Source of the DNA: Kingdonia uniflora
Lineage: Eukaryota > Streptophyta > Magnoliopsida > Ranunculales > Circaeasteraceae
NCBI GenBank assembly: GCA_014058105.1
Contig: JACGCM010002114.1
Location: forward strand, 1,674,001 to 1,738,000
Direction of reading: 5' to 3'
Length of the DNA: 64,000 nucleotides
Shown in pieces: positions 46,601 to 53,376 of this stretch; position 1 is the first letter of the stretch, and each line of letters begins with the position of its first letter. The notes beneath the pieces were generated by a model. That model saw only the letters and a program-made list of their open reading frames with translations. It was not told the origin of the DNA and made no database searches. Made by a program: the position numbers and the translations under genes.

Positions 46601-49600
46601 TGAGTTTAATTCTAAAGAACTAGGGTTTAAGAGATTCATTAGAAAGCTTGAGGAAGCTGGAGAGATTGCTTGTAACCGATTTGATCATAGTAGATTGTTC
46701 GCGGGGAGTGATTTTTTATCCGCAAGGGTTTTCCACTTCCCTCTAGGAAAATACTTGTCATTGTTTTTGTTTTTTGCTTGATTAATTACTTGTTCGGCAT
46801 ATTCCGCATTTCGTTCTTAGCGTAGAAGAGAGACTAGCTACCTCGATTCTCAACAATTGGTATCAGAGCCAGGTTGTTATAGGGCTTGTGCGGTGAAGAA
46901 CGATGGCCGACCAAGAGAAATTGAAGATCACGAAGTTTAATGGTTATAATTTTGGAGTGTGGAAGATACAGATAGGAGATTATCTCAATCAGAAGGATCT
47001 TGGCTTACCACTAGATGGGAGTGAGATGAAGTCGGCAGATCATGATACTGCAAAGTGGGCGCGATTGGATCACAAGGCGTTAGGAACCGTTATGTTAGCG
47101 CTGTCATCTCAAATTCTACATATGATCTCCAAAGTTGCGACAACGAAGAATTTGATGGAGACTTTATCCTCTATGCACTCGGAACCGTCCGAGGAAAATA
47201 AGGTACATCTTTTACGTCGATTGTTTACTTTAAAGATGAAGGATAATGGTAGTGTGCAAACTCATATCAGTGAGTTCAATACCATTCAAGCTGAACTTGA
47301 ATCTGTAAAAATCACTTTTACCAAAGAGGTGAGAGCGTGGGCTCTTTTAGGGCAGATGCCCGAGAGCTGGGAGAGGTTTATTATAGCTGTGAGTAATTCA
47401 TCGGGGAAGGTAGACATTAAATTTGACACTATAGTCTCTTTGATTATAAGTGAAGAGAATAGGCGTAAATCATCTGAACCCTCTTCGAGTTCAAACAGCA
47501 GTGCATTGAACGTCGAGGAAAGAGGGAGGTCTTACAAAAAGGGGCCGAAGTATGAAAGGGGTCATTCACAGTCAAGAGGAAAGTCTAAGCCGCCCGGTGC
47601 GTGTTGGACTTGTGGAAAGAAGCGTCATTTCAGGCGAGATTGTAATTCTTCTAAGAAAGTTAATGATGAGGAGAAAGAAACAATGAGCCTTACTGAGGAG
47701 GTTAGCTCTGATGAGGCTCTACTACTTTCGTATGACGATGTTAATGAATCTTGGACAGTTGATTCGGGTGCCTCATTCTATGTTACTGCAAACGTAGGTT
47801 TCCTAACCAATATTGTTAAAAACAACTTCGGTATAGTTTTTCTTGCAGATAAGAGTGCACGCAATATTACTGGAAAGAGAAACGCTAAGTTGAAGTTGCC
47901 TTCAAGGGCAACGTTGGTTTTAAAGAATGTGCGACTTGTACCCAAATTGAGGCGTAACCTTATCTCGGTTAGCCAATTGTCAGATGATGGTAGATATGTA
48001 AACACCTTTGGTGATACTTTCCTGAAGGTTACAAAGGGAGCTATGGTAGTAGCTCGGGGATTAAGAGAAGGAACGTTGTATACAACGCAAGGCACAATTT
48101 CCACTATTTGTGCGACCACTCCGGGGATCGATACAAGTACTTGGCACAAACGGCTCGGTCACATGAGTAAAAATGGGATGAAGATGATGGTAACAAAGGG
48201 AAAGCTAGAGGGGTCTTAATGAGGTTGATCTTAAGTTTTGTGAAGAGTGTGTTCTTGCGAAGCAGAAGAAGGTTCGTTTCAAAATAACTGAAAGATCAAG
48301 GAAACCTGAAAAGTTGGATCTTGTTCACACAGATGTTTGGGGGCCAACCAATGTATCTTATCTTGGTGGTTCTCATTATTATGTTACTTTTATCGATGAT
48401 GCTACTCGTAAACTGTGGGTCTACTTCATGAATCATGAAGAACAAATCGGATGTGTTTAATAAATTCAAGAAGTGGAGGGCTCTAGTTGAAAATGAAACC
48501 GGCTTGAAACTGAAGTGTCAGGTCGGATAACGGGGGCGAGTACTGTAGTGATGAGTTTGAAGACTTTTGCGCATCAAACGGGATTAAGCGACAAAAGACT
48601 ATTCCCGAAACACCGCAACAAAATGGTGTTGCAGAACACATGAACCGAACCATAAATAAAAGAGCGAGGAGTATAAGACTCAACGCTGGATTACCAAAAT
48701 GTTTTTGGGCGGATGCGGCTAGTACGGCGACGCACTTAATTAACAGAGAGCCGTCAACGGCTTTGGACTTGGGACTTCCTAAAGAAGCATGGACCGGTAA
48801 AGAGGTAAACCTTTCTCACTTGCGTATTTTAGGTTGTACCTCATATGTTCTTGATAATTCATATACAAGGACAAAGCTAGATACAAAGTTAACGAAGTGC
48901 ATATTCATTGGATATGGTGGTGATGAGTTTGGGTACTGATTTTAGGATACGAAGAATCGAAAAGTCATCTGGAGCCGTAATGTTACATTCAATGAGGAAG
49001 TTTTGTATAAAGACTTCAAAGTACCTGTGGAGAGGAATAAAAGTGAAGCAGCGGAAAGTATTGACATTGAATTTGAACCCTCTCGAGAGGTTAATGAAGA
49101 AGTCGTGGTTCCGATGCACCGGATCAAGACGAGGAACCTAATGATCTAGACATTCCAATAACACTTCGAAAGGAGCCGAGAAATGCAAAAAATCCGGCTA
49201 GGTAAGTTAACTCCCTACATCACTTGTTACTTACGGATGGTGGCAAACCGGAAAGTTACAAGGAGGCTTTAGATGTGGAAGACAAGAGCAAGTTGGAGCA
49301 TGTTATGTGTGATGAGATGCAGTCATTATCAGTAAATCAAACTTGGGATTTAGTTCGGTTACCGAAAGAGAAGAAAACATTGCACAACAAGTGGGTATAC
49401 AGACTAAAGCAAGAATCTGACAGTTCAAGGAGATTCAAGGCTAGAGTTGTGGTGAAGGGCTTTCAGCAGAAAGAAGACATTGATTTTGGTGAGATCTTTG
49501 CTCCTGTTGTGAAGATGTCTATTATTCGGGTTGTGATGAATATAGTTGCAGTTGAAGATTTACATCTTGAGCAGCTTGATGTCAAGACAACATTTCTTCA

Positions 49601-52098
49601 CGACAACCTTGATTAAGAAATTTATATGAAGCAACCAGAAGGGTATTCAGTTAAAGGGAAAGAAGATCTAGTGTATAGGCTCACGACGAGCTTATATGGT
49701 TTAAAACAGGCGCTGAGGGCAGTGGTATTTGAAGTTCGATCAATTCATGTCCAGAAATGGTTATTCGAAATACAATGCAGATCACTGTTGTTTTATCAAG
49801 AATACGGGAAACTCATATATCATTCTACTTCTGTATGTAGATGATATGTTGATAGCAAGTACCGACATAGGAGAGATTATCAAGTTGAAGGAACAATTAT
49901 CGTGGGAGTTTTCTACGAAGGACTTGGGTGCTGCAAAACAAGTTATTGGTATGCGTGTTACACGAGATAGAAAGCGGCGAGAATTAAAATTATCTCAAGC
50001 TGAGTACATTGGCAAAGTATTTAAGCGGTTTAATATGTATGGTTCTAAGGTTGTAAGTACACCATTGGGAGGCCACTTTAAATTATCAAAGCAGTGTTAT
50101 CCGAAGACGTAGAAGGATCGCGATGAGATACGGAAGGTTCTTTATCAATCAGTGGTTGGTAGTCTTATGTACGCTATGATTTGTACAAGGCCGAATATTG
50201 CCCAAGCAGTGGGAGTTACTAGTAGGTATATGAGTAATCCAGGCAAGGAGCATTGGAGAGCTGTGAAATGGATACTTAGGTATCTAAAGGGGACTCAAGA
50301 TATGACATTATGCTATGGGGGTTCTCAGATATGCTTACAGGGTTTTGTTGATTTTGATATGGCGGGTAACATTGATAGGTGGAAGAGCACTAGTGGCTTT
50401 GTATTTACATTGGGAAGCGGTGCGGTTACATAGGTTTCGAGGCTATAGAAGATTGTAGCTTTGTCTACGACAGAGGCGGAATATGTTGCGGTTACGGAAG
50501 CATGCAAGGATATGGTTTGCCTTAAAGGGTTGATGAAAGAGCTAGGTAAAGAACATCTTCCTAAGTTGTATAGCGATAGTCAAAGCGCGATACACTTAGC
50601 GAAGAATGCAGTTTTTTACTCTAGGACCAAGCATATTGATATTCGATATCATTATATTCGCTCGCTCCTCGAGGATGGTGTGTTGAAGCTTGTGAAGATT
50701 CATACTGATGCGACTCCGGCCGATATGTTTACGAAGGTGGCTACTTTTCATAAGTTGACAACATGTACAACTTCTGTGGGTCTTCATGATTGAAGGTCCG
50801 GGTAGTGCGAGCAATTCATTTGGAGATCTGGAGATGGTTTACGGTAAATTTGATTTCAAATGGGAGATTGTTAAGGGTGAACTCGATTGATGGTCGTTCG
50901 AACAGACTGGAAGTCGTTCGAACGTAATGCTAGTTTTCTAGGTTGAAAACTTGGTTCTGTCAAAGTCGTTTGAACGAGACTGGAAGTCGTTCGAACAAGA
51001 TGTTTGTTTCTAGGATTAAAATTTTGGTTCCGTCAAAGTCGTTCGAACGAGACTGGAAGTCGTTCGAACGAAAATCACGTTGGCTGGTTTAGTAAGTTTG
51101 TTTTGGGACGTTGAGTTTGCCTAGAGATTTGTTCTATTTGAAATAACTCTCCCAAGTATATAAGGGAGACTTAAGTTATTTGTTAACTACCTTTGGTTGT
51201 AATCTCTGTGAGTTTAATTCTAGAGAACTAGGGTTTGAGAGACTCCATTAGAAAGCTTGAGGAAGCTGGAGAGATTGCTTGTAACTGATTTGATCATAGT
51301 GGATTGTTCGTGAGGAGTGGTTTTTTATCCGCAAGGGTTTTCCACTTCCCTCCTCTGGGAAAATATTTGGCTTTGTTTTTGTTTATGTTTTTTGCTTGAT
51401 TAATTATTTGTTTGGCATATTCTGCATTTCGTTCTTGGCGTATAAGAGAGACTAGCTACCTTGATTCTCAACACAAAGGTGGTAGTCACTATCAAAAAAG
51501 ATTTGATTTCCAGAAAATAAAAGAAAAAGCATGAAAAGTAAATCACAAAATTAACCTGTATCAGGAGAAACTTTTTGTTTTCCCGAGGAGAGTGCCTCAG
51601 TTGAATTTGCCAGATGCTGCTATATGGAAATTCAAGCTTGTAATCCATACAGCCTTGAGATAGAAGAAACTCCAACTTTCGAAGACCAGACCCGAAGTTA
51701 GCTGCGACATCAACCCCTTTCCAAAGAACAGAAAATTTATCACTTGAGACTTGGCAGCCAAAATGCAGAGTTACAAGGTCTGGATTCAGCACCATAACTT
51801 TTGGTTTAGGTACAATATCACGTTCTGCATTCCACACTTTCAGGCGATAAATAATCCCATAACGCAGTTGGTTCTTGTCGGCCAAGAAAGACACACGTTC
51901 AGCAATTTTAGCCGCTGTGAATTGGACCACGGCATATGTTCTTCGAATCCTCCCGCTATTTTTTTCTCGCCGAATTTTCAGTGCAACAACAACCCCTACG
52001 CCTAGACCAATATCAATTTCCAGAAAACTTTTGGCGTCTTGAGCAACTATATGACAAGGGAACCCAGAAATGCGAATCGTCCTACCCATGTCCTCCAA
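24834..52098 (-). CDS. RDR1: RDR1-B: RNA-dependent RNA polymerase 1, intact frame over four exons
   Basis: Join 52098-51556, 46220-44335, 26638-26488, 25658-24834: 3405 nt, 1134 aa plus stop, near the usual RDR1 length. Order: N-terminal RNA-binding region ([20 protein letters not shown]), linker, RdRp core with [42 protein letters not shown] and [16 protein letters not shown], catalytic DLDGD at residues 820-824, and the RDR1 C-terminus. It would make dsRNA from viral and aberrant transcripts for Dicer-like enzymes. All splice sites are GT-AG and in phase, and none of the RDR1-A lesions is present. Introns are 5335, 17696 and 829 bp, the first two inflated by retrotransposons. A LINE lies upstream of the start. 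Coding intactness is seen; expression is not known. Confidence 0.9.
25659..26487 (-). other. RDR1-B intron 3
   Basis: 829 bp, AT-rich, parallel to RDR1-A intron 3 at both ends. It lacks the repeat insertion found there, so it approximates the ancestral intron. No other feature seen. Confidence 0.7.
26488..26638 (-). CDS. RDR1: RDR1-B exon 3, catalytic DLDGD exon
   Basis: 151 nt between an AG acceptor (26640-26639) and a GT donor (26487-26486). Encodes [20 protein letters not shown] and continues to [19 protein letters not shown]. It is short and easily missed because it has no ATG, but the gene has no active site without it. It lies 17.7 kb from exon 2. Confidence 0.93.
26892..26936 (+). repeat. 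Truncated 5' LTR of the chromovirus
   Basis: About 45 bp matching the first bases of the 3' LTR at 43422 with a few substitutions. Similarity stops after CCCACGAGT, where internal sequence follows directly. Confidence 0.75.
27050..28560 (+). pseudogene. Chromovirus protease and reverse transcriptase remnant
   Basis: In shifting frames: a protease-like stretch with [19 protein letters not shown] (about 27166-27222), then RT with [32 protein letters not shown], [16 protein letters not shown] and a VVYFDDIL active-site core (about 28196-28220) in a different frame. Stops and frameshifts make it non-functional. YFDD and the chromodomain further on fit a chromovirus. Confidence 0.82.
28725..29285 (-). 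mobile_element. Solo LTR related to the 12.3-kb gypsy element
   Basis: Begins TGTAATGGC and ends ATGCTACTACA, flanked by the 5-bp duplication GTCAA (28720-28724, 29286-29290). It resembles the LTRs at 30291 and 41935 in order and wording (CGCCAATACTT, CTGAGGAAAACCACTACCTCG, TATTTATAATGGATATAGAC) but is clearly diverged. The orientation is inferred from that match. The internal region was lost by LTR-LTR recombination. Confidence 0.88.
29290..30104 (+). pseudogene. Chromovirus integrase remnant
   Basis: From 29457 the frame reads [32 protein letters not shown] and [18 protein letters not shown], the gypsy integrase core with its first D and the E region. The second acidic motif region ([12 protein letters not shown]) is mutated. 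Upstream, 29290-29456 holds the zinc-finger part in broken frames. The frame ends at the insertion site at 30104. Confidence 0.83.
30291..30931 (-). repeat. Tat-like gypsy 3' LTR
   Basis: 641 bp. On the minus strand it carries CTATAAATAC (about 30534-30543), a likely TATA box that supports the minus orientation. TGTAATAGCGG marks its outer edge and ATTGCA its inner edge. Confidence 0.93.
31088..31095 (+). promoter_or_regulatory. TATA-like site, first of two upstream of the antisense gene
   Basis: TATAAATA in CTATAAATACAAGG, plus strand, 36 bp before the first downstream ATG (31126). It could start transcripts over the short frames at 31171 and 31891. Confidence 0.4.
31891..32175 (+). CDS. 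Small antisense frame in the gypsy 3' region
   Basis: A 94-aa frame, [20 protein letters not shown] to [11 protein letters not shown]. The ATG context (AAAAATGGCG) is strong. It has a basic, glutamine-rich start and no domain that I recognise. It lies upstream of the spliced antisense gene on the same strand and may be a separate protein, an upstream exon or chance. Confidence 0.35.
   Translation: MAKTRSQTQREIVSQRNEEMYRALLMRYYGCLDPCAPVLPPCEVNYEGMDQSEVSFWRKDFLFHCSIQTMVYVLGREAMIVQRVKALVKEGRTL
32438..32443 (+). promoter_or_regulatory. TATA-like site of the antisense gene
   Basis: TATAAG in GGTCTATAAGTAGACC, itself an inverted repeat (GGTCTA-TAAG-TAGACC). Transcription would start near 32470, shortly before the leader exon that ends at the donor at 32622. 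Confidence 0.5.
32470..33311 (+). other. Leader exon and leader intron of the antisense gene
   Basis: A strong donor CG-GTAAGT at 32622/32623 and a strong acceptor TGATTTTCAG ending at 33300 bound a 678-bp intron. Exon 2 then has only eleven leader bases before the ATG at 33312. The transcript start is inferred from the TATA-like site. Confidence 0.5.
33312..35523 (+). CDS. Spliced antisense gene in the gypsy element, Transposase_28-like protein
   Basis: Three exons (33312-34080, 34156-34838, 34891-35523) join to 694 aa, with no stop in 2085 nt. Intron 1 has GTAAAT...TTTCAG and fits phase 1. Intron 2 (GTTAAT...TTGCAG) fits phase 0 but is only 52 bp, so it needs RNA proof. The N-terminus is acidic; residues about 100-240 ([51 protein letters not shown]) resemble the plant 'putative gypsy type transposon' family (Transposase_28). 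A lysine-rich low-complexity part follows, then a coiled coil with [10 protein letters not shown] twice in tandem. It lies antisense in the 3' region, the place where Tat elements such as Grande carry additional antisense genes. Function unknown. Confidence 0.72.
35755..36225. repeat. 128-bp tandem repeats with a hairpin, between the antisense gene and pol
   Basis: ACCAGGTG starts recur near 35755, 35884, 36012 and 36140, giving almost four units of 128-129 bp. The units are nearly identical except the first, which has lost the middle part of the match. Each contains CCAGGT...ACCTGG, able to form a stem around a CTCCTCGAAG loop. Located where the antisense gene and pol converge. Confidence 0.9.
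36130..37251 (-). CDS. Gypsy integrase core and C-terminus (after one stop)
   Basis: In frame after the TAA the sequence reads [39 protein letters not shown] and [18 protein letters not shown], giving the D, D and E catalytic residues. The tail ([28 protein letters not shown]) is the usual integrase C-terminal domain; translation ends near 36330 or runs into the tandem repeats. Apart from the stop the domain looks complete. Confidence 0.87.
   Translation of the reverse strand: MHAQDIKSPALDLHISNVLWPFKRWGIDIIGPFHPASENRKFILVATDYFTKWVEAVPLCHTDENAVIKFLWENIITRFGCPQMIRSDNGKQFISKKVLLFLQKYKIQLFTSTPYYPQGNGQVEAINKSIKSGLRKRLDEKKGRWVEELLSVLWAYRTTPRTSTGCTPFMMAFGIEVVIPSDLDFPRSRKKVIDEENELGLPCNLNWIEETRDQAIPNLGRYRDKLRKTYNKKVRKRQFEIGDLVLRRIQDSTRPKNSEKLSENWEGPYIISDKTECGTYWLMTEDEIQLEYPWNTASQIILSISIVPLRLLLIKVLLYIIQKSCSPSLLSRNVNAYFLSTHLYSYYISTNHIFQIGFFKSRYHFEEQHLVFI
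37252..38013 (-). CDS. Gypsy second RNase H and integrase zinc finger
   Basis: Frame with [33 protein letters not shown] and [11 protein letters not shown], the archaeal-type RNase H found as an extra domain in Tat elements. It then reads [20 protein letters not shown] and the HHCC finger ending [11 protein letters not shown], followed by TAA. The frame upstream to 38235 ([15 protein letters not shown]) joins directly. The stop separates the finger from the integrase core, which resumes in the same frame. Confidence 0.87.
   Translation of the reverse strand: MIGIVLVTPSNHRIEKAIKLKFYATNNEAEYEAILHGLDLAITLGATDIAVYVDSLLVANHCNKTFKTSGKMVDYAALVEEKMLIFQSSSISYLPREENRHADALAYVAAMLEDSESRQLDIQVLEHSSLDVTTIMQITATGVEDKNDWRKPFLEYLISNILPSNKDEARSLLARCTRFTVQDNLLYRITGGRPLIECISQQEAYIKIKELHEGICGAHISGRSLSQRAFTQGLYWPKMRQDCEDFVRKCYKC
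38236..39742 (-). pseudogene. Gypsy reverse transcriptase and first RNase H, frameshifted
   Basis: The first frame (39742 to about 39170) reads [38 protein letters not shown] and [10 protein letters not shown], then shifts. The second frame (39144-38236) reads [30 protein letters not shown], the [10 protein letters not shown] catalytic core and [16 protein letters not shown], then the RNase H linker. TGA near 38236 stops the frame where a glycine codon is expected before RVQQW. Two lesions in an otherwise complete RT suggest a fairly recent loss of function. Confidence 0.88.
39648..40202 (-). CDS. Gypsy aspartic protease region
   Basis: Open frame with the retropepsin core [13 protein letters not shown] and the later [12 protein letters not shown], in a different frame from gag. 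The change of frame right after the gag stop could be programmed or a lesion; I cannot tell. It should cleave the polyprotein. Confidence 0.82.
   Translation of the reverse strand: MTSEDKSAKLLPSSSKSKRPYSISFENCDTSHVTYPHDDPLVIMLKVGQDYLHTMLVDTGSATDVLFRRAIQLLGLTDSVKVSTTTISGFNGSKESATGEITLPVQAGSETTFVKFLVIDADSKYLGILGRSWLHSIKAVPSTYHLSLRFPTDHGIYEIKGSQSVARICENTTVNSHAQKLLKA
40217..41872 (-). CDS. Gypsy gag protein
   Basis: A 551-aa open frame starting [18 protein letters not shown] close to the primer site. The N-terminal half is charged and probably coiled ([16 protein letters not shown]), followed by an arginine/serine-rich stretch. The middle has the retrotransposon gag core: [43 protein letters not shown] and [17 protein letters not shown]. 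No CCHC knuckle is evident, in keeping with several plant gypsy lineages. The frame ends ENKTTE-TAA, 15 nt before the protease frame. Confidence 0.9.
   Translation of the reverse strand: MANMNLRSTSTLRNQEVNTAQESVDLHGVVVELQKQMERDRIQRIKDQKVHAQALQIERDARQKALDQQSRTHQKEMENLRRANVSPPRAHSNHRSRASHGEELPWEDHTRVSRSRSRNPEGGSRHFGLTSSSSTIGSRRTRQRSPLPPARRTLRERLRPEGHGNFDPHVQVTPAQPPRSITLDDFNTQIQAINSEVPGRISALDRIETNPISIYLEAMAIPDNFHMPKFIQYAGLTDPLTHVRHFKASVGLYSKLDHMLCRLFNMSLKEEPLRWFHTLPEGSITTFSQLQRLFESNYVHAKEREITVDSLFFFEQGVRESLASFYKRFLQEARKIGNSDPKIVVPAFTSALHFDFKVREELTLHKPRTVPEMIDVVNSYIKLERSKKDKMKSSVVIQSSDSTPFQPKRTATTGEKPRGRNNDSNRRQEEKIDIPLPTLPPLTTTLSAIFTVIKGDDFYREAQTIPDRPGQPFCLHHNVHNYETDKCYLLIRIFNRIVSAGRLRNYVVDLQKFLNEEAARNNPGLADEQGQARHLYMIEIEKRKSENKTTE
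41916..41932 (-). other. Primer binding site, tRNA-Asp type
   Basis: Minus strand reads TGGCGCCGTCAGTGGGA, two bases from the LTR. The first nine bases match the complement of the plant tRNA-Asp 3' end (TGGCGCCGT), with partial match beyond. Typical for the Tat and Athila groups. Confidence 0.85.
41935..42575 (-). repeat. Tat-like gypsy 5' LTR
   Basis: 641 bp, equal in length to the partner LTR. Next to the primer site on the inner side; CTCTT follows on the outer side. Confidence 0.93.
42996..43386 (+). pseudogene. Chromovirus integrase C-terminus and chromodomain remnant
   Basis: Beyond the family B insertion the frame resumes with [17 protein letters not shown] and VNVKLLTQL, then [23 protein letters not shown] and [11 protein letters not shown], a recognisable chromodomain. 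Such domains target integration to marked chromatin. Internal stops (after RWVDRR) show decay. Confidence 0.8.
43422..43606 (+). repeat. Chromovirus 3' LTR
   Basis: About 185 bp from TGATAGGTCG to CGTAACA, preceded by the purine tract AGGAGGGGAGAG. Short for a gypsy LTR, possibly through internal deletion. Confidence 0.78.
44335..46220 (-). CDS. RDR1: RDR1-B exon 2
   Basis: 628 codons plus two bases, from [11 protein letters not shown] to VVFPQKGTR, with no stops. The acceptor is CTATAG at 46226-46221 and the donor GTGAGC at 44334. Carries most of the RdRp domain, including [17 protein letters not shown] and [15 protein letters not shown]. Confidence 0.93.
46334..46855 (+). repeat. Tork-type copia 5' LTR
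   Basis: 522 bp. The first 180 bp contain GTCGTTCGAACGA-like palindromes in a repeat unit that is present fewer times than in the 3' LTR. TATAAGGGAG near 46551 is a likely TATA region. Confidence 0.92.
46858..46869 (+). other. Primer binding site, initiator tRNA-Met
   Basis: TGGTATCAGAGC, two bases after the LTR end. Confidence 0.93.
46903..48219 (+). CDS. Copia gag and start of protease/integrase
   Basis: 438-aa frame from [17 protein letters not shown]. Gag resembles the Tnt1/Tork type ([28 protein letters not shown]). Zinc knuckle [14 protein letters not shown], where the usual Gly-His is altered to Lys-Arg. Protease [12 protein letters not shown], with a serine replacing the first threonine of DTGA. 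Then [14 protein letters not shown] [15 protein letters not shown] starts the integrase finger, after which the frame breaks at LEGS-stop (48217-48219). Not functional as a whole polyprotein. Confidence 0.88.
   Translation: MADQEKLKITKFNGYNFGVWKIQIGDYLNQKDLGLPLDGSEMKSADHDTAKWARLDHKALGTVMLALSSQILHMISKVATTKNLMETLSSMHSEPSEENKVHLLRRLFTLKMKDNGSVQTHISEFNTIQAELESVKITFTKEVRAWALLGQMPESWERFIIAVSNSSGKVDIKFDTIVSLIISEENRRKSSEPSSSSNSSALNVEERGRSYKKGPKYERGHSQSRGKSKPPGACWTCGKKRHFRRDCNSSKKVNDEEKETMSLTEEVSSDEALLLSYDDVNESWTVDSGASFYVTANVGFLTNIVKNNFGIVFLADKSARNITGKRNAKLKLPSRATLVLKNVRLVPKLRRNLISVSQLSDDGRYVNTFGDTFLKVTKGAMVVARGLREGTLYTTQGTISTICATTPGIDTSTWHKRLGHMSKNGMKMMVTKGKLEGS
48220..50793 (+). pseudogene. Copia integrase, reverse transcriptase and RNase H in pieces
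   Basis: Recognisable parts in order but shifting frames: [10 protein letters not shown] and IDDATRK of integrase; [22 protein letters not shown] from [16 protein letters not shown] through [25 protein letters not shown], then [12 protein letters not shown] (about 49830-49865); RNase H with [20 protein letters not shown], a stop near 50430, then [19 protein letters not shown] and the end [16 protein letters not shown]. At least four frameshifts or stops. The YVDD core survives. Confidence 0.88.
50869..51473 (+). repeat. Tork-type copia 3' LTR with extra palindrome units
   Basis: 605 bp, 83 bp longer than the partner because one more ~60-bp unit of the form GTTTGAACGAGACTGG / GTCGTTCGAACGA is present between about 50940 and 51060. 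The remainder aligns with scattered substitutions, so the element is much older than the copia in RDR1-A. Confidence 0.9.
51556..52098 (-). CDS. RDR1: RDR1-B exon 1
   Basis: 181 codons from [17 protein letters not shown] to ENKKFLLIQ, phase 0, with donor GTTAAT at 51555. The frame is intact where RDR1-A is frameshifted ([20 protein letters not shown]). The start may be codon 1 or the ATG at codon 4, which corresponds to the common MGKTI start of RDR1. Confidence 0.92.
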
Positions 52099-52121
52099 GT
52101 GAACTTAACTGGATTGACCTG

Positions 52122-52133
52122 TTAGCAAACCAT
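52122..52133 (-). other. Three-codon upstream frame in the RDR1-B leader
   Basis: ATGGTTTGCTAA in a strong context (CACCATGG), 23 bp before the RDR1-B ATG on the minus strand. RDR1-A has no ATG at this place. If included in the mRNA it could lower RDR1-B translation. Confidence 0.35.
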
Positions 52134-52412
52134 GGTGATCAAAAAGAAATAATGAGAAAATGCAGTATAGCTCTAGTGACTGAAACTAAACTTGTGCACT
52201 TTGTCTTGCTTTGCTAACATGCCTAACTCCTAAACTTTTTCTTGGGATTCCTTCACTACCAACTATACATTATATGTATAAATAATACACACTATGAGCG
52301 TCTTTCTTGCATGCTTGTTTCATGGAATTATGAAGGACATATTAGAGTTCCAAATTGGAGGTTTTCTTCATAGTGGGGTATAAAGGAGTTAGAATCTGAG
52401 AGAGATGTTGCC

Positions 52413-53224
52413 ATGGCCTTGTCCTGTGAGGCTCTTCATGTGAAAGGTTCATATTACAAGATCTCCAGGTGGACCATAGATTTTGATCCAAAGAGAGAAT
52501 CGCCCATTGTCTCCATTTGGATTCAACTTCCCTATTTCAAGTTTTGCTTCTGTAAAGAGACTAATCTCAAACCTATAGTTATCAACCTGATCGGAGCGAA
52601 ATTCATCAGATTGGATCAGCCTACTAGAAATCGTTCTAGGCCAAGCACTGCTAGGATGTGCATCGAAGTGGATCTGACTAAAACTTACTCCAAAAGTTCA
52701 GGGTGGAATCAAAAGGTTATATACGAAAACATACCAAAATTCTGCTCTAACTGTTTTATTCAAGGTTACAAAGTGGAGGAGTGCACCAAGGTGAAGAAAG
52801 CTGAGATACCTGATGAGAAGTTAAGAACTAACGCTAATGCTAAGGCAGAGAAGTTGAAGGCTATGCAGGCAAGGTGTCTGAGAAAATGGCCCAACAACAA
52901 AGGAAAGCAGAAATTAAGGAAGGAAAGAAGATTGCCACAAGTAGCCCTGCAAGTAATCCAAAACAAAGAAATGTTGGAATTGTGATCAATGAACCTTCTA
53001 ATGGTGCAAAGCAAGTCAGCCCTCTCAAATGGGGAGATGCAGTTGAAGAAGAACAAGTTGTGCAAGCAGATTGGGTGGTGTCTCAGACCAACCAGTTTAA
53101 CATACTCCAAGAGCATGGGGTAACTGAAATGATAGAGAAGGACATAGCTGAGGAAGAAGAGAAAGAAGAGATCAATGGCGAAGTGAATGGTCTGAGCAAC
53201 AACAACAGCAGAGGCTTTGCGTGA
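52413..53224 (+). pseudogene. LINE ORF1, frameshifted
   Basis: Reads MALSCEALHVKGSYYKISRW and SPIVSIWIQLPYFKFCF, the plant LINE nucleic-acid-binding type (DUF4283 followed by zf-CCHC_4), then CSNCFIQGYKVEEC, a knuckle whose histidine is replaced. The frame shifts near 52880 to the second part (KMAQQQRKAEIKEGKKIATS onward), a basic linker. It should coat LINE RNA; this copy is broken. Confidence 0.82.
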
Positions 53225-53376
53225 GACTCTGAGTTGCAGTGTTAAGACTTGGTGAAGGAGCCTGTGGTCAGTGCTATGGAGACTCCAGTGGTGAAGAAGG
53301 TTAAACACAAACCAGCATTTATAGCTCTTAATGTTGAGACTAGGAGCAAGTGTGCCTCAAAACATAAATAGTTTTT

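Larger units (their letters stand above)
46334..51473 (+). mobile_element. Decayed Tork-type Ty1/copia element in RDR1-B intron 1
   Basis: LTRs of 522 bp (46334-46855) and 605 bp (50869-51473), TG...CA, with target duplication CAAAG (46329-46333, 51474-51478). The initiator tRNA-Met primer site follows the 5' LTR and the purine-rich AAATGGGAGAT precedes the 3' LTR. Gag is open for 438 codons; the rest of pol is in pieces. It is oriented opposite to RDR1-B. The RDR1-A intron lacks it, so it entered after the duplication or only this copy. Confidence 0.94.
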
